A program made the position numbers and the translations under genes. Shown one piece after another: positions 26,541 through 35,627 of a stretch of DNA of 52,095 bases. Under the pieces are notes generated by a model, which saw only the letters and a program-made list of their open reading frames with translations, searched no databases and was not told where the DNA came from. Positions within the stretch are counted from its first letter, which is position 1. The number at the start of each line of letters is the position of its first letter. Source of the stretch: Blastopirellula sp. (GTDB lineage Bacteria; Planctomycetota; Planctomycetia; Pirellulales; Pirellulaceae); the NCBI GenBank assembly GCA_002733575.1, contig NVWB01000155.1, forward strand, positions 1 to 52,095, read 5' to 3'.

Positions 26541-26945
26541 ATGAGTATTGCATCAGGAGAATTGTGGGAACTACAGCTTGCACAAGGCTGGGAAATGGAA
26601 GTCGATGAGTATTGTACAACTCTCTTGCATCCAGAGGGTGTAGGCGCTTTGCAGATCAGTGCCTTTACCCATAATGATGGTTCAGAAGTTCTAAAATCGG
26701 ATCTTCTCGCAGAGACGAATCTACCTGAAGAGAAACAGCGATTTCTAGCAGAACTTCAGTGGGGAGATTTCAGTGGGTACCAGCTAATTTATGCACAGGA
26801 AGAAGATTTCTGGCGTAAATTGTGGCTAACCGATGGCTCTGCTTTTTTGTTCATCACGTACAACTGCAATAGAGACTATGAAAAAATTGAAAGTCAAACA
26901 GTCAATACGATGTTGAGTACACTCCGTTCACCCAGTGCCGATTGA
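26541..26945 (+). CDS. Hypothetical protein
   Basis: Unrecognised 134-residue soluble protein starting 3 bp after the esterase stop, so translationally coupled. It is rich in Trp/Glu with an alternating beta pattern (WELQLAQGWEME, GVGALQISAF, FLFITYNCN) and a final helix (ESQTVNTMLSTLR). This layout resembles small DUF3805/SMI-like or T3SS-chaperone-like accessory proteins, but no motif decides. No signal peptide or membrane span. Confidence 0.6.
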   Translation: MSIASGELWELQLAQGWEMEVDEYCTTLLHPEGVGALQISAFTHNDGSEVLKSDLLAETNLPEEKQRFLAELQWGDFSGYQLIYAQEEDFWRKLWLTDGSAFLFITYNCNRDYEKIESQTVNTMLSTLRSPSAD

Positions 26946-26974
26946 TTAAATAGTCAATACCTTTCCACGATTGA

Positions 26975-27161
26975 GGTAGCCCAGTTTGCTCGCAAACTGG
27001 GTTGACGAAGTCAACAAGAGGCCATACGTGGCGTTGTGCCTTGAACGAAGTTTTCACACAACTCAAACGCAAAGTTTATGCAGTCCGATGAGGTTGTGCT
27101 ACATTGAGCATGAAACCTCTTGCGGCTGCGCCGCCCAGTTTGCAAGCAAACTGGGGTACCC
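26975..27161 (-). repeat. R1 element, copy B (~187 bp, MITE-like)
   Basis: Inverted copy of the element at 24-212. Its reverse complement starts GGGTACCCCAGTTTGC and ends GTTTGCGAGCAAACTGGG-CTACC, as copy A does. Shared internal landmarks include GCCGCAAGAGGTTTCA, TCGGACTGC and CCTCTTGTTGACTTCGTCAA. The outer ends are far better conserved than the core. It lies between two hypothetical genes. Confidence 0.88.
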
Positions 27162-27182
27162 ATGTGAATAGTCAGGATAAAA

Positions 27183-27515
27183 ATGGTACTCACGATTAAT
27201 GACGACAAGTATTTTGAAAATCCAACCGAAGAAACGATTCGCGAAGCACTGGCGGAATTGGTAGTTGACGAGTTTGCGATTCTCTCGCGTGCCGATGAAC
27301 ACTACATACAGGCATACTACAACGAAGCAGAGACTTTTACATTGGAGTACCGAGATGGCTCGTACGAAAAGCATTATGCCGCGACGCCTGAGCCAGAGAC
27401 TTGCGTCGAAATCCAAGAAGTATTTGTTGCTTTTCTGAACAACCCCACCACTTGGCACGAAGGCAAAGAGTGGAAAAAGGTTGATTTCGATGAAGATTTT
27501 GAAGGCGATGCGTAG
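27183..27515 (+). CDS. Small acidic hypothetical protein
   Basis: Unrecognised 110-residue acidic protein, starting 21 bp after R1 copy B. It has a beta-rich middle (FTLEYRDGSYEKHY) and an aromatic C-terminus (TTWHEGKEWKKVDFDEDFEG). Its acidity and layout are similar to small immunity proteins of polymorphic toxin systems and to a family of small actinobacterial hypotheticals; neither can be confirmed by eye. No toxin gene lies beside it. No signal peptide. Confidence 0.55.
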   Translation: MVLTINDDKYFENPTEETIREALAELVVDEFAILSRADEHYIQAYYNEAETFTLEYRDGSYEKHYAATPEPETCVEIQEVFVAFLNNPTTWHEGKEWKKVDFDEDFEGDA

Positions 27516-27520
27516 GCTGG

Positions 27521-27579
27521 CTATTGCGTACCAATGAATTGAATTTACGTCTAAACCTTCTGGTACGCAGTAGCGTACC
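27521..27579. repeat. R3 palindromes, copies c (half and full)
   Basis: A half-site CTATTGCGTACC (27521-27532) is followed by a full GGTACGC-AGTA-GCGTACC hairpin (27562-27579). Both lie directly after the stop of the preceding small gene. Confidence 0.75.
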
Positions 27580-27711
27580 CTACTGAAACAGTGCTATCGC
27601 CTGTGAATGCCCTGGTGTAGAATGCTTAGCACCTGTCGCAAATTCTTCTGCAAATAAACAGGGATGTTACCAACCACTTACCCACACTACTGCAAAACGG
27701 AGTTGAATACG

Positions 27712-27996
27712 ATGATTACAGTTGGCATGAACTACCACGTGATTGAAGGCAAAGAACAAGATTTTGAAGACAAGTTTGCTGCGGTGATCGACGCATTAAA
27801 CGCAGCCGAAGGACACACCAGTTCCACGCTTTGGAAAGACGTAAGCGATGGGGCTTCGTACTTGATCACCAGCGAATGGTCAGACGAAGACGCCTTTACT
27901 AGCTTTATCAAAAGCGATGATTTCCGTGCCGTCACCAATTGGGGCAAAGAGCAAATCCTCTCTGGCCGACCACAACATAAAATCTACAAGCACTAA
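27712..27996 (+). CDS. Antibiotic biosynthesis monooxygenase (ABM) domain protein
   Basis: A 94-residue single-domain protein with the dimeric ferredoxin-like ABM fold: MNYHVIEGKEQDFEDKF, then helix AAVIDALNAAEGHTSSTLW, strand SYLITSEWSDEDAF and a terminal SGRPQHKIY. Such proteins act as small oxygenases, heme-degrading enzymes or quinol-handling proteins. The ATG at 27712 is preferred over the open frame from 27664 because a CGGAG-like site is upstream and the domain starts here. A strong terminator follows 24 bp after the stop. The substrate is unknown. Confidence 0.82.
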   Translation: MITVGMNYHVIEGKEQDFEDKFAAVIDALNAAEGHTSSTLWKDVSDGASYLITSEWSDEDAFTSFIKSDDFRAVTNWGKEQILSGRPQHKIYKH

Positions 27997-28020
27997 CCGC
28001 TAGTTCCTGACAAATAGATA

Positions 28021-28060
28021 AAAGACCGCTTACTCAATTCAGAGTAAGCGGTCTTTTTTT
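28021..28060 (+). terminator. Rho-independent terminator
   Basis: Perfect 15-bp stem AAAGACCGCTTACTC (28021-28035) with GAGTAAGCGGTCTTT (28042-28056), six-base loop and T-run. This is the strongest terminator in the window, and it follows the ABM gene. Confidence 0.92.
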
Positions 28061-28070
28061 GTCACTGTTG

Positions 28071-28255
28071 GGTGCCACTGGCTTCGCCAGTGTGAAGTGC
28101 AATATCTCTGATATGCATCAATAGTATTTAACGATTTTGGCTCAGAATAACTTACGCAATTCCCGTTGCTCTATAAAAATCTCTGATTGCGATTTTAACA
28201 AAGAGTTGTTTTTATGACCTATTTACAATTCAACACTGGCGAAGCCAGTGGCACC
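28071..28255 (+). repeat. R2 element, copy A (~185 bp, TIR ~28 bp)
   Basis: Begins GGTGCCACTGGCTTCGCCAG and ends with its inverted match CTGGCGAAGCCAGTGGCACC. Each end is itself a hairpin (CTGGC-TTC-GCCAG). The same ends bound another element at 33927-34120, but the cores do not align by eye. It lies between the terminator at 28021 and the stop of the next minus-strand gene at 28263. Confidence 0.85.
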
Positions 28256-28262
28256 AAAAGCT

Positions 28263-29153
28263 CTACGCCCAGCTAAGCACGTGTTTCTTACCGTGGTCTT
28301 CTTGGTTACCGCCAAAGGCCTGAAGCGTCAACTCGGCACCGGTTTTTGTAAACGTGGCATCAACCCAACCGACCGGTTGCTGATCGTTGAAGTTATATCC
28401 AACCGCTGGCAAGTTGATTAAATGAATGTGCCCTTGTTTGCTGAAATGCCAACGATGCGAGTGCCCATAGAACACGGCCTTCACATGTTTGTGGGGTTCC
28501 ATGATGGCGAACATACGATCAGCGTCTAGCAAATCGCCATCGTTATCGCCTAGTGAGTGATGGACAAAGAAAACGGTCGGGCGTTTTTCGGTCGTCTCTA
28601 AAAACTTCGTGAGCCAGTCTCGCTGTGTTTTTCCTAATAGCCCGGCCACTTTGTTGACGTACAAAAGTGAATCAAGCACCACTACGCGTACTGCTGGGTA
28701 ATCAATCACTAACACCTGTTTGTTCGAGACCTTCGCATTTGCATCGGGTTGATTGGCGAACACTTTGCCGAAGTTGCCGCGGTGATCGTGGTTGCCTAGC
28801 CCAATGTAAATCGGGGCCTTCTCAGCCAACGGGTTCAAGATGCCGTGCAGTGCTTTGTAGTCGTCGATTTCGCCGGTGAGTCTGGCCGCGTCACCGTTGA
28901 TGATCACGCCTTCTGGCTTGGCTTGAATCACTTGCGGCAAAACGGTTTTTAAGTTTTCCGTAGGGCGAAAACCACGGTACTCATTCTTCTCATCAGCCGG
29001 AAGATGTGTGTCAGATAAAATTGCCAAATGGGTCGATGTATCGTCGGACTCGGCCTGTGTGGCTTGCGGGCGCAATAACATGGCACCTGCGGCTAAAGCT
29101 CCGGTCTTTAAAAACTGTTTACGGCTGATCGAAGAAGAAAAAACACCTGGCAT
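28263..29153 (-). CDS. Calcineurin-like metallophosphoesterase (Tat-type signal)
   Basis: A 296-residue exported phosphoesterase of the calcineurin fold. The signal ISRKQFLKTGALAAGAMLL (about 9-27) is a twin-arginine-like S-R-K-x-F-L-K motif. Metal-binding blocks are ILSDTHLP (D48, H50), NGDAA (D88), GLGNHDHRG (N121, H122), FVHHSLGD and YGHSHRWHF. The start at 29153 is preferred over 29192 because GGGAG lies seven bases upstream. Substrate is unknown; phosphodiester or nucleotide substrates are typical. Confidence 0.9.
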   Translation of the reverse strand: MPGVFSSSISRKQFLKTGALAAGAMLLRPQATQAESDDTSTHLAILSDTHLPADEKNEYRGFRPTENLKTVLPQVIQAKPEGVIINGDAARLTGEIDDYKALHGILNPLAEKAPIYIGLGNHDHRGNFGKVFANQPDANAKVSNKQVLVIDYPAVRVVVLDSLLYVNKVAGLLGKTQRDWLTKFLETTEKRPTVFFVHHSLGDNDGDLLDADRMFAIMEPHKHVKAVFYGHSHRWHFSKQGHIHLINLPAVGYNFNDQQPVGWVDATFTKTGAELTLQAFGGNQEDHGKKHVLSWA

Positions 29154-29260
29154 CAAATTACTCCCACTAGAGATATACGGTTCACTGAACAACTTATTCA
29201 GTCACAGTATAAACGACTGGGAATCAGATGTCACGTTTTAGATAAATTAAGTCTCGTGCG

Positions 29261-31297
29261 TTATGATTTCGGCAGTTTCTCTGCGGCAAATGCAGCGGCA
29301 GGCACTGGTTGTTTTTCAATGCCGGGGCCTGTGTATTGTAGTTCTAGCTTCGTTTGGCCCTTCGTATGGCGATAATAAATGCGGATTGGATGCAGGCCTG
29401 ATTTCAAGTGGATCGTTCCAGAAACTTCTTCGCCAGTGTGGTTGAAGTCGTCGTCTATCAGATGGGCATCATGAATCCGCATTGATGCGCCAGAGTCGGA
29501 TTTCAAAGAGAAAGTGTAAGCTCCATCGGTCGGTGCTTGGAAATAGCCTTGAAACAGTACGCCGGTGTTTTGTTTTCGGGTGGTCACCGAAAGATCGATT
29601 CCCCTGGATTGACCAATGGCTGTCGCCGAGCCAATCATGTCGGTGAACTCAGGCACCCAAGTCCAATTGCCTTCAAACGCAGCGAAGTTCAAGACTCCAG
29701 AAGTTGCTTCAGCTTCCACCGCAGGAACCAGGGCTTCGCCATAAGGGCGTTTGACTCCGCCACCTGGTCTGCGAACTTGTAACGCTTTGGCTTTCAAGGT
29801 CTGTTGTAGTTCCGGCATCTTTTCGGCCAAGTCAATTCCTTGGGCCGGGTCGGTCACTACGTTGTAGATTTGAAAATCATCGGCTGCGGTTTTGGTGTCG
29901 GTTCGCACGCCCATGAAGTCACCGATGCGGATTGCCTGCATTTGGCCGTGGGCCTCTCCTCGGTGGTTGGGGAATTCATCCCATTTCGGTGTTGTCCCTC
30001 GAATACCGAATTCAAAGTACAAGTAGCCTTTGTCTCGCTGGGTTCCGTTGCCGGTTAAAGTTGGCACAACCGAATTGCCATCAGCAAACGCCGGGCGAGT
30101 AGTTCCGGCCAAGTCAACAAAGGTCGAAAGCCAGTCCCAGCTTCCACAAGGGAAGTCGCTCGTGCTGTCGGCTTCGATGTTCTTCGGCCACCACGCAATA
30201 GTCGGTGTGCGAATTCCGGCTTCCCAGATATCGCGTTTGATGCCTTCCATGTTGGCGTACGATTCAAAGAAACGTGGGTTGTTGCCTTCGTTATGAGGAC
30301 CATTATCAGAAGTGAACACGACCAGAGTGTTGTCGTCGATCTTCATGTCTTTCAGCGTTTGCATGATATCGGCCACCGAGTCATCAATCCGGCGAATCAT
30401 CGAGACATGTTTTTGATTACTTACAGGCCAGTCAAGATCGACCGAAGAGTGAGGCACCGAATCGATGTTCTCTGCGCTGTTGATTGCCGTGTTGCAGTAA
30501 GCGGGGGCACCGGTCCATTTTAGGCCACCGTTCAGCCCTAGTCCTTTCGGATAAGGCGTTGGTGGGTTTTGCATTTTGAAATGAGGCGTGTCATAGGCCA
30601 AGTAGATGAAGAAAGGACGATCCGGGTTATTTGTGGTTTCTTCGATGATCGTGTTTTTCGCAAACGCGGTCCAAGCATCGGTGCTGTACAAGTCAACATG
30701 GGCATCAGTCACTTGTCGATAGTCATCGTAGATGAACGCCTTTTTGTTGGTGGTTCCGTTTTGTGGGTAATGCTCATGTCCATCGGCATGAAACAGATAG
30801 CCAAAGAAACGATCAAACCCACGCGACAGTGGATGTGATTCTAAGTTCTTAGAGCCACTGCCGCTCAGTTCGACGCTTGGCTCTTGACCAGCGAGACCAT
30901 CTTTGCCGACATGCACGGTGTAGTACCCAGCCTGTTTTAGAACGGATGAGATCGTATGATTCGGCGGCAGCGGTTTATCGAACTGGCTGTCGCGGATATC
31001 GCAGTGACCCTGGTGGCGTCCTTGCAGAAACGAACCACGCGAAGGAGCACAAACAGGTGCCGAGATATAATGGTGCGTCAGCTTCATCCCTTCGGCCGCC
31101 ATTTGATCGATGCCTGGCGTGTCGAACTTCTGCGTTCCTTTTTTCTGATCTTGCCAGAAGCAACCGATGTCTCCGTAGCCTAAGTCATCGACCAAAATGA
31201 AGATGATATTCGGCTGCTTGGCCGCGTTGGTTGTTGAAGCAAGTGAGAGCGTGAGTGTCAGGCAAAAGAGAGCTATCGATATGAGTCGCATGGTCAT
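29261..31297 (-). CDS. Sulfatase with C-terminal PA14 domain
   Basis: A 678-residue secreted type I sulfatase. After the signal (about 1-25) comes NIIFILVDDLGYGDIGCF (metal-binding Asp pair). The activation motif CAPSRGSFLQGR follows, where C83 would be converted to formylglycine; HxGK-type HVGKDG and a later FTSDNGPH block are also present. The C-terminal ~130 residues (about 545-670) form a PA14 carbohydrate-binding-like domain (QGYFQAPTDGAYTFSL, HPIRIYY). The enzyme likely desulfates a polysaccharide. It is divergent from the DUF1592 gene. Anaerobic or other sulfatase-maturation enzyme genes are not in the window. Confidence 0.94.
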   Translation of the reverse strand: MTMRLISIALFCLTLTLSLASTTNAAKQPNIIFILVDDLGYGDIGCFWQDQKKGTQKFDTPGIDQMAAEGMKLTHHYISAPVCAPSRGSFLQGRHQGHCDIRDSQFDKPLPPNHTISSVLKQAGYYTVHVGKDGLAGQEPSVELSGSGSKNLESHPLSRGFDRFFGYLFHADGHEHYPQNGTTNKKAFIYDDYRQVTDAHVDLYSTDAWTAFAKNTIIEETTNNPDRPFFIYLAYDTPHFKMQNPPTPYPKGLGLNGGLKWTGAPAYCNTAINSAENIDSVPHSSVDLDWPVSNQKHVSMIRRIDDSVADIMQTLKDMKIDDNTLVVFTSDNGPHNEGNNPRFFESYANMEGIKRDIWEAGIRTPTIAWWPKNIEADSTSDFPCGSWDWLSTFVDLAGTTRPAFADGNSVVPTLTGNGTQRDKGYLYFEFGIRGTTPKWDEFPNHRGEAHGQMQAIRIGDFMGVRTDTKTAADDFQIYNVVTDPAQGIDLAEKMPELQQTLKAKALQVRRPGGGVKRPYGEALVPAVEAEATSGVLNFAAFEGNWTWVPEFTDMIGSATAIGQSRGIDLSVTTRKQNTGVLFQGYFQAPTDGAYTFSLKSDSGASMRIHDAHLIDDDFNHTGEEVSGTIHLKSGLHPIRIYYRHTKGQTKLELQYTGPGIEKQPVPAAAFAAEKLPKS

Positions 31298-31561
31298 TTT
31301 TCTCTATAGTTACTGATGGAAGGTCGAATGGCATAGATCAAACACTGGATTGTACCAAACTGGTTCGATCTTTTCCAAAGGGCGTATCACAAAATGTGCA
31401 GAAACACGAATCAGCGATAGATATTCGGTATTGTTCTTAGAAAAACAGTGAGAAATGAGAATCGACATACTCCTCGCATTCATGGTAGAATAAGTACAAC
31501 CCTCCGCGGCATGCGTAAGACACGTGTGCTCGATGCTCCCACCATTCACAGGACTCCCTTC

Positions 31562-33850
31562 ATGCTTCGACGTTTCTTCTGTTCTTCGCTGATGACGCTC
31601 GTTACCGCGTCGATGGTCTGTGGTGCTGAACCTGCTGATTTTGGCAAAGTGGTTCAACCTTTTTTGAAGCAGTACTGTGTTGACTGTCATGCTGGGGATG
31701 ATGCCGAAGCCGAGTTGCAGCTAGACGCGGTGAAGCAAGATTTTGTGCTTGATGAAACGGCTAACCAGTGGCAACAGATACTGCAAACCTTGCAGTTTGA
31801 TGAAATGCCTCCGCCGGAAGAAGATCGGCCTAATGGCATCGCCAAGGCGAATGTCATTGCTTGGATCGAACAGCAGATGGAACTTACAGGCCGGGATGAG
31901 ACTTACCGAACAAAATTACTGAACCCCATCTACGGCAACTACGTGAGTCACGAGTTGCTTTTCTCTGGCGAGATCAAAACACCGCCGTTCTCGCCCTCAC
32001 GTCTTTGGCGATTCAGCCCTGAGATTTTCAAAGGCAAAGGCATCCGCGGCGCCCAAAGCCCTTTCAGCCATATTACCCGCAACACCGGCGTGCGAGACTA
32101 CGCGGCCTTAGGCACAGTCGACCAAGCCACGGTGCAGATGATTTTGATCAACTCCAATCAAATGCTCCACCTGCGAAACGAGGCAGGCGACTTCAAACTG
32201 TATGCCGAAGACCAGCCAGTTCCAACAGACGCTCAACTCAAAGAGACCATCTACCGAGAATTTCGTCGTGCAATTGGGCGTGAACCCCAAGAGGATGAAA
32301 AGGCCAAGTACCTTGCATTTTTGAAAAAGAACATGGCCGATGGAGGAAGTTTAGAAGGACTGAAAACCACGATCACGGCCATGTATCTTAGCAGTGAATC
32401 GATCTACCGCATGGAACTCGGGCTTGGCGAAGAAGATAAGCACGGCCGCCGACGATTGTCAACGGAAGAATTATCGTATGCACTAGCGTACGCTCTGACC
32501 GATCATGGGCCGGAGAGAAATCAAACGCTGTGGAATGCCACTAAGAAAGACCAACTGAAAACCAAAGACGAAGTGGCGGCAGTGGTTCGCCAGATGTTAG
32601 ATCAAGGCATGGGCCCTAAAAAGCTGCCACGCATTATGCGTTTCTTTGAAGAATTCTTTGGCTACAACCGTGCCGATGCGGTGTTCAAAGATATGACCCG
32701 GGTCAATAACGAAGACATTCGGCAATGGAACACGAATCGGCTGATGTATGAAGCACAACAGATTATTGAGTACCAATTGGAACGCGATCAAAATGTGATT
32801 GAAGAACTGTTGACCAGCAATCGTTTTTTCATTGCACACCCTGGAGACAACCAAGCGGCCAAGGCGTTCTATGAGGAAGTCATTCGACCTGACTATGTGG
32901 AAATCAAAGTTCAAGAGAAATTAGATCAGTTTGCCCAGCAAAAACGTGACCCAAAGGCCAAGCGTGAAAAAGAAGAATTAGACCGTATTCGACGTAATGC
33001 CGAAGACCGAACCAAGCGGGTGAAAGAGGCAATCGAGGATGGCCTGACTCCGTTTCCTGGCTGGCCTTATTCGAGAGAAATTCGCGGACAGAGTGACTTG
33101 ATTTACATCGGCATTTACAATCTTCCGGCCACGCATCGCACCCAGCGACAAAAGTGGAATTGGGTGATGGAACAACCGATGGAAATGCCGAAAGAGCAAC
33201 GTGCTGGTCTACTAACGCATCCCGCGTGGTTGGCCGCTCATTCGCTGAACGATGGCAACGATCCGGTTCGACGAGGACAATGGATTCAAGAAAAACTATT
33301 GGCTGGCGTGATCCAAGATGTTCCACCGGATGTCGATGCCAACGTGCCGAATGATCCACATAAAACATTACGCGAACGCCTGGAACCACTTCGGGCCGAG
33401 CGTTGCTGGCGTTGTCATCGCAAAATGAACCCATTAGGCGAACCGTTTGAAGTGTTCGACGACTGGGGCCGCTATCGCACAGAAGTCTACTTTGACGAAC
33501 AGGGCGAGATTTTTCATCAACGAGGAGACCACTTTGATCGCTTGCTGGCCGATGGCAAGCTGACCGCCCGTAAGATCGATGCCACCGGCGAAATCTACGG
33601 TTCAGGCGACCCTAGCGTCGATGGCAAGGTAGACAACGCGATTGAAATGATTCACCGACTTGGGAAATCAGACAGAGCCCGGCAGTCAATGATTCGGCAT
33701 TTGTTCCGCTATTTCATGGGCCGCAACGAAATGTTGAGTGATTCGCAAACATTAATTGCAGCCGACCAAGCTTATTTAGAAAACGGCGGCAGCTTCAAAG
33801 CCCTGGTCGTTTCCCTATTAAGTTCAGATTCATTCCTGTATCGACGATAA
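31562..33850 (+). CDS. DUF1592/DUF1588/DUF1585 cytochrome-like protein
   Basis: A 762-residue exported planctomycete-type protein. The signal peptide (about 1-21, LVTASMVCGA) is followed by a c-type heme motif CVDCH (C39, C42, H43) in a PSCyt1-like domain. A second CxxCH (CWRCH, C615-H619) lies in the DUF1588-type block (MNPLGEPFEVFDDWGRYR), with DUF1585 at the C-terminus. Internal parts match DUF1592. The family is typically encoded next to a DUF1552 gene, which is the case here. Its biochemical function is not established, but heme binding and a role in oxidative attack on polymers are proposed. The ATG at 31562 (MLRRFF) starts the signal peptide; the frame is open upstream to 31448 without signal. 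Confidence 0.92.
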   Translation: MLRRFFCSSLMTLVTASMVCGAEPADFGKVVQPFLKQYCVDCHAGDDAEAELQLDAVKQDFVLDETANQWQQILQTLQFDEMPPPEEDRPNGIAKANVIAWIEQQMELTGRDETYRTKLLNPIYGNYVSHELLFSGEIKTPPFSPSRLWRFSPEIFKGKGIRGAQSPFSHITRNTGVRDYAALGTVDQATVQMILINSNQMLHLRNEAGDFKLYAEDQPVPTDAQLKETIYREFRRAIGREPQEDEKAKYLAFLKKNMADGGSLEGLKTTITAMYLSSESIYRMELGLGEEDKHGRRRLSTEELSYALAYALTDHGPERNQTLWNATKKDQLKTKDEVAAVVRQMLDQGMGPKKLPRIMRFFEEFFGYNRADAVFKDMTRVNNEDIRQWNTNRLMYEAQQIIEYQLERDQNVIEELLTSNRFFIAHPGDNQAAKAFYEEVIRPDYVEIKVQEKLDQFAQQKRDPKAKREKEELDRIRRNAEDRTKRVKEAIEDGLTPFPGWPYSREIRGQSDLIYIGIYNLPATHRTQRQKWNWVMEQPMEMPKEQRAGLLTHPAWLAAHSLNDGNDPVRRGQWIQEKLLAGVIQDVPPDVDANVPNDPHKTLRERLEPLRAERCWRCHRKMNPLGEPFEVFDDWGRYRTEVYFDEQGEIFHQRGDHFDRLLADGKLTARKIDATGEIYGSGDPSVDGKVDNAIEMIHRLGKSDRARQSMIRHLFRYFMGRNEMLSDSQTLIAADQAYLENGGSFKALVVSLLSSDSFLYRR

Positions 33851-33926
33851 AAAAAGTGTTTGTTAAGCATTTTAATTTTAACCCGAAGCGTAAGCCTTTA
33901 CGTTGTAATTTGGAAAAGACTTTAGT

Positions 33927-34120
33927 TTTTCGGGTGCCACTGGCTTTGCCAGTGTTGAAGTGTAGTAAGGCTTGAATTCAATAATTCATTGAATTCAAGA
34001 ACCAAATTTTGGAAGAATCAGTCGTTAATTGAGTTGATTAGACCCAACATCATTCGATAATATGGATGCACATAAAGCACAATTGTACTTCACACTGGCG
34101 TAGCCAGTGGCACCCGAAAA
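33927..34120 (+). repeat. R2 element, copy B (~194 bp, TIR ~33 bp)
   Basis: Starts TTTTCGGGTGCCACTGGC and ends GCCAGTGGCACCCGAAAA, a perfect outer inverted repeat that extends ~33 bp with few mismatches. Its ends match R2 copy A (28071-28255); its core is different and AT-rich. It lies within the DUF1592-to-DUF1552 intergenic region and fills most of the gap 33851-34173. Confidence 0.85.
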
Positions 34121-34173
34121 TAATACTTGCCTGCAACGATAAACAATAACGTAAAACCACCAAGGATAAACAG

Positions 34174-35610
34174 ATGTCACTGACTCGACGCGGCGTACTT
34201 AAGGCAATCACTTGTGGTTCGGCTTCTTTCGCGCTGGCCCCGTTCATGCGTAGCGTGGCCGTGCATGCCGCTGGGAAAGAAGAAGCTTTGCCTAAACGCT
34301 TTGTGTTTGTCGTGAAATCTTCCGGCGTCGACCGAGCCAATCTAGTGCCAGAGGGCATTCACAATGAGTACGCTCCACGCAGCAAAGACGGTGCCAGCAA
34401 CATCCATAGTCTTGACCGAGACAAAGTGATCGAAGCTTCTTTTGCAGATCATGCTCTGCCTGATAGTCTGGCCGCTTTTGAAGAAATTAAAGATCAACTC
34501 ACCGTGATCCAAGGGCTCTCTGGCAAAAACTTTGTCGGCAACCATACCGCTGGCTATGGAGCGTTGTCGTGTCATCATTCGGAACAAGTGGCCGTGGCAC
34601 CTACGGTTGACTGCTTGCTAGGCCAACATGTTTCAACGGGCCCTTACCCTATGTACGGCATGGCGATGAACGGTCATTTGCTAGAGCAGTTTTTCAAATC
34701 GCCAGAAGACAGCTACTGCTACCCCAATCTTTCCGCGATGAAAAAAGGTCAGCCGGTCGCCTATCAAGCCAGCCCTCGAAAAGCTTACATGGAATTGTTC
34801 GGCTCGGCAGTGGTTTCGCCAGAACAACTCCGGCGTAAGTTGACCCTGAATTCTAACTTGATGGACTTCATGAAAGATGACGCCCGCCGCATTGAACGCC
34901 AACTTTCGTCCGATGATAAACAGCGTTTCGCCAACTACACCGAAGCGTTTGAATCATTACGAGAACGTGAACAAAAGAAAGTGCTGCTTGAAGATCGTGT
35001 AAAACAGTTTGCACCAGAGTTGACCAGCCGCTATGATTCAATGGTCCCTTCGGTGCGTATGGACTTACATTTTGACTTGGCCACATCGGCCATGATCACC
35101 GGATTAACCAATGTGGTCACCTTGCGGCCAGATACCCTGGGCGTGATCTATTCCGATCTCGGTATCAACCAATCGGTCCACTCGCTCGGGCATCTTGGCT
35201 ACGGAACAGCGGCCAACGGCTGGGATGGGCCCAGGGCACGTAAGGAAATTGACAAACTACATCTTAGTTTCATTGCAAAGATGGCCAAGAAGTTTAAGAG
35301 CATCCCCGAAGGCAACGGCACCATGCTAGACAACACTACCATCGTTTATATGTCGTGCGCTGGCGGTTCACATCACGCCGGGCAAACCGACTGGCCGTTT
35401 ATTCTGGTCGGCGGCATGCAAGACAAACTCAAGACAGGCCGCTACATTCAGTACCCCAGCTACCAAAAACAGGGCCACCGCACCATCGCCAATCTATACA
35501 TGGCATTGATGCAAGCCGCTGGCATGCAAACCGAAGACCACTTCGGCCAACAAGACGCCAACCTCAAAGATTTTGACCTCGCCGGACCACTCGCAGAACT
35601 ATTGACATAA
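34174..35610 (+). CDS. DUF1552 protein (Tat-exported)
   Basis: A 478-residue DUF1552 protein with a twin-arginine signal (LTRRGVLKAITCGSASFAL, about 3-21). The remaining sequence follows the family pattern, including KSSGVDRANL near the N-terminus, DLGINQSVHSLGH and a late YMSCAGGSHHAGQT segment. DUF1552 is nearly always encoded next to DUF1592/1588/1585, as here, and the two likely work together outside the cytoplasm. No catalytic reaction is known. The stop is 17 bp before the next Tat-exported oxidoreductase, so those two are co-transcribed. Confidence 0.92.
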   Translation: MSLTRRGVLKAITCGSASFALAPFMRSVAVHAAGKEEALPKRFVFVVKSSGVDRANLVPEGIHNEYAPRSKDGASNIHSLDRDKVIEASFADHALPDSLAAFEEIKDQLTVIQGLSGKNFVGNHTAGYGALSCHHSEQVAVAPTVDCLLGQHVSTGPYPMYGMAMNGHLLEQFFKSPEDSYCYPNLSAMKKGQPVAYQASPRKAYMELFGSAVVSPEQLRRKLTLNSNLMDFMKDDARRIERQLSSDDKQRFANYTEAFESLREREQKKVLLEDRVKQFAPELTSRYDSMVPSVRMDLHFDLATSAMITGLTNVVTLRPDTLGVIYSDLGINQSVHSLGHLGYGTAANGWDGPRARKEIDKLHLSFIAKMAKKFKSIPEGNGTMLDNTTIVYMSCAGGSHHAGQTDWPFILVGGMQDKLKTGRYIQYPSYQKQGHRTIANLYMALMQAAGMQTEDHFGQQDANLKDFDLAGPLAELLT

Positions 35611-35627
35611 ACAACAAGGTAAACCCC

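Noticed and set aside
32904..33434. 176-residue minus-strand open frame
   Set aside because: Antisense shadow of the DUF1592 gene.
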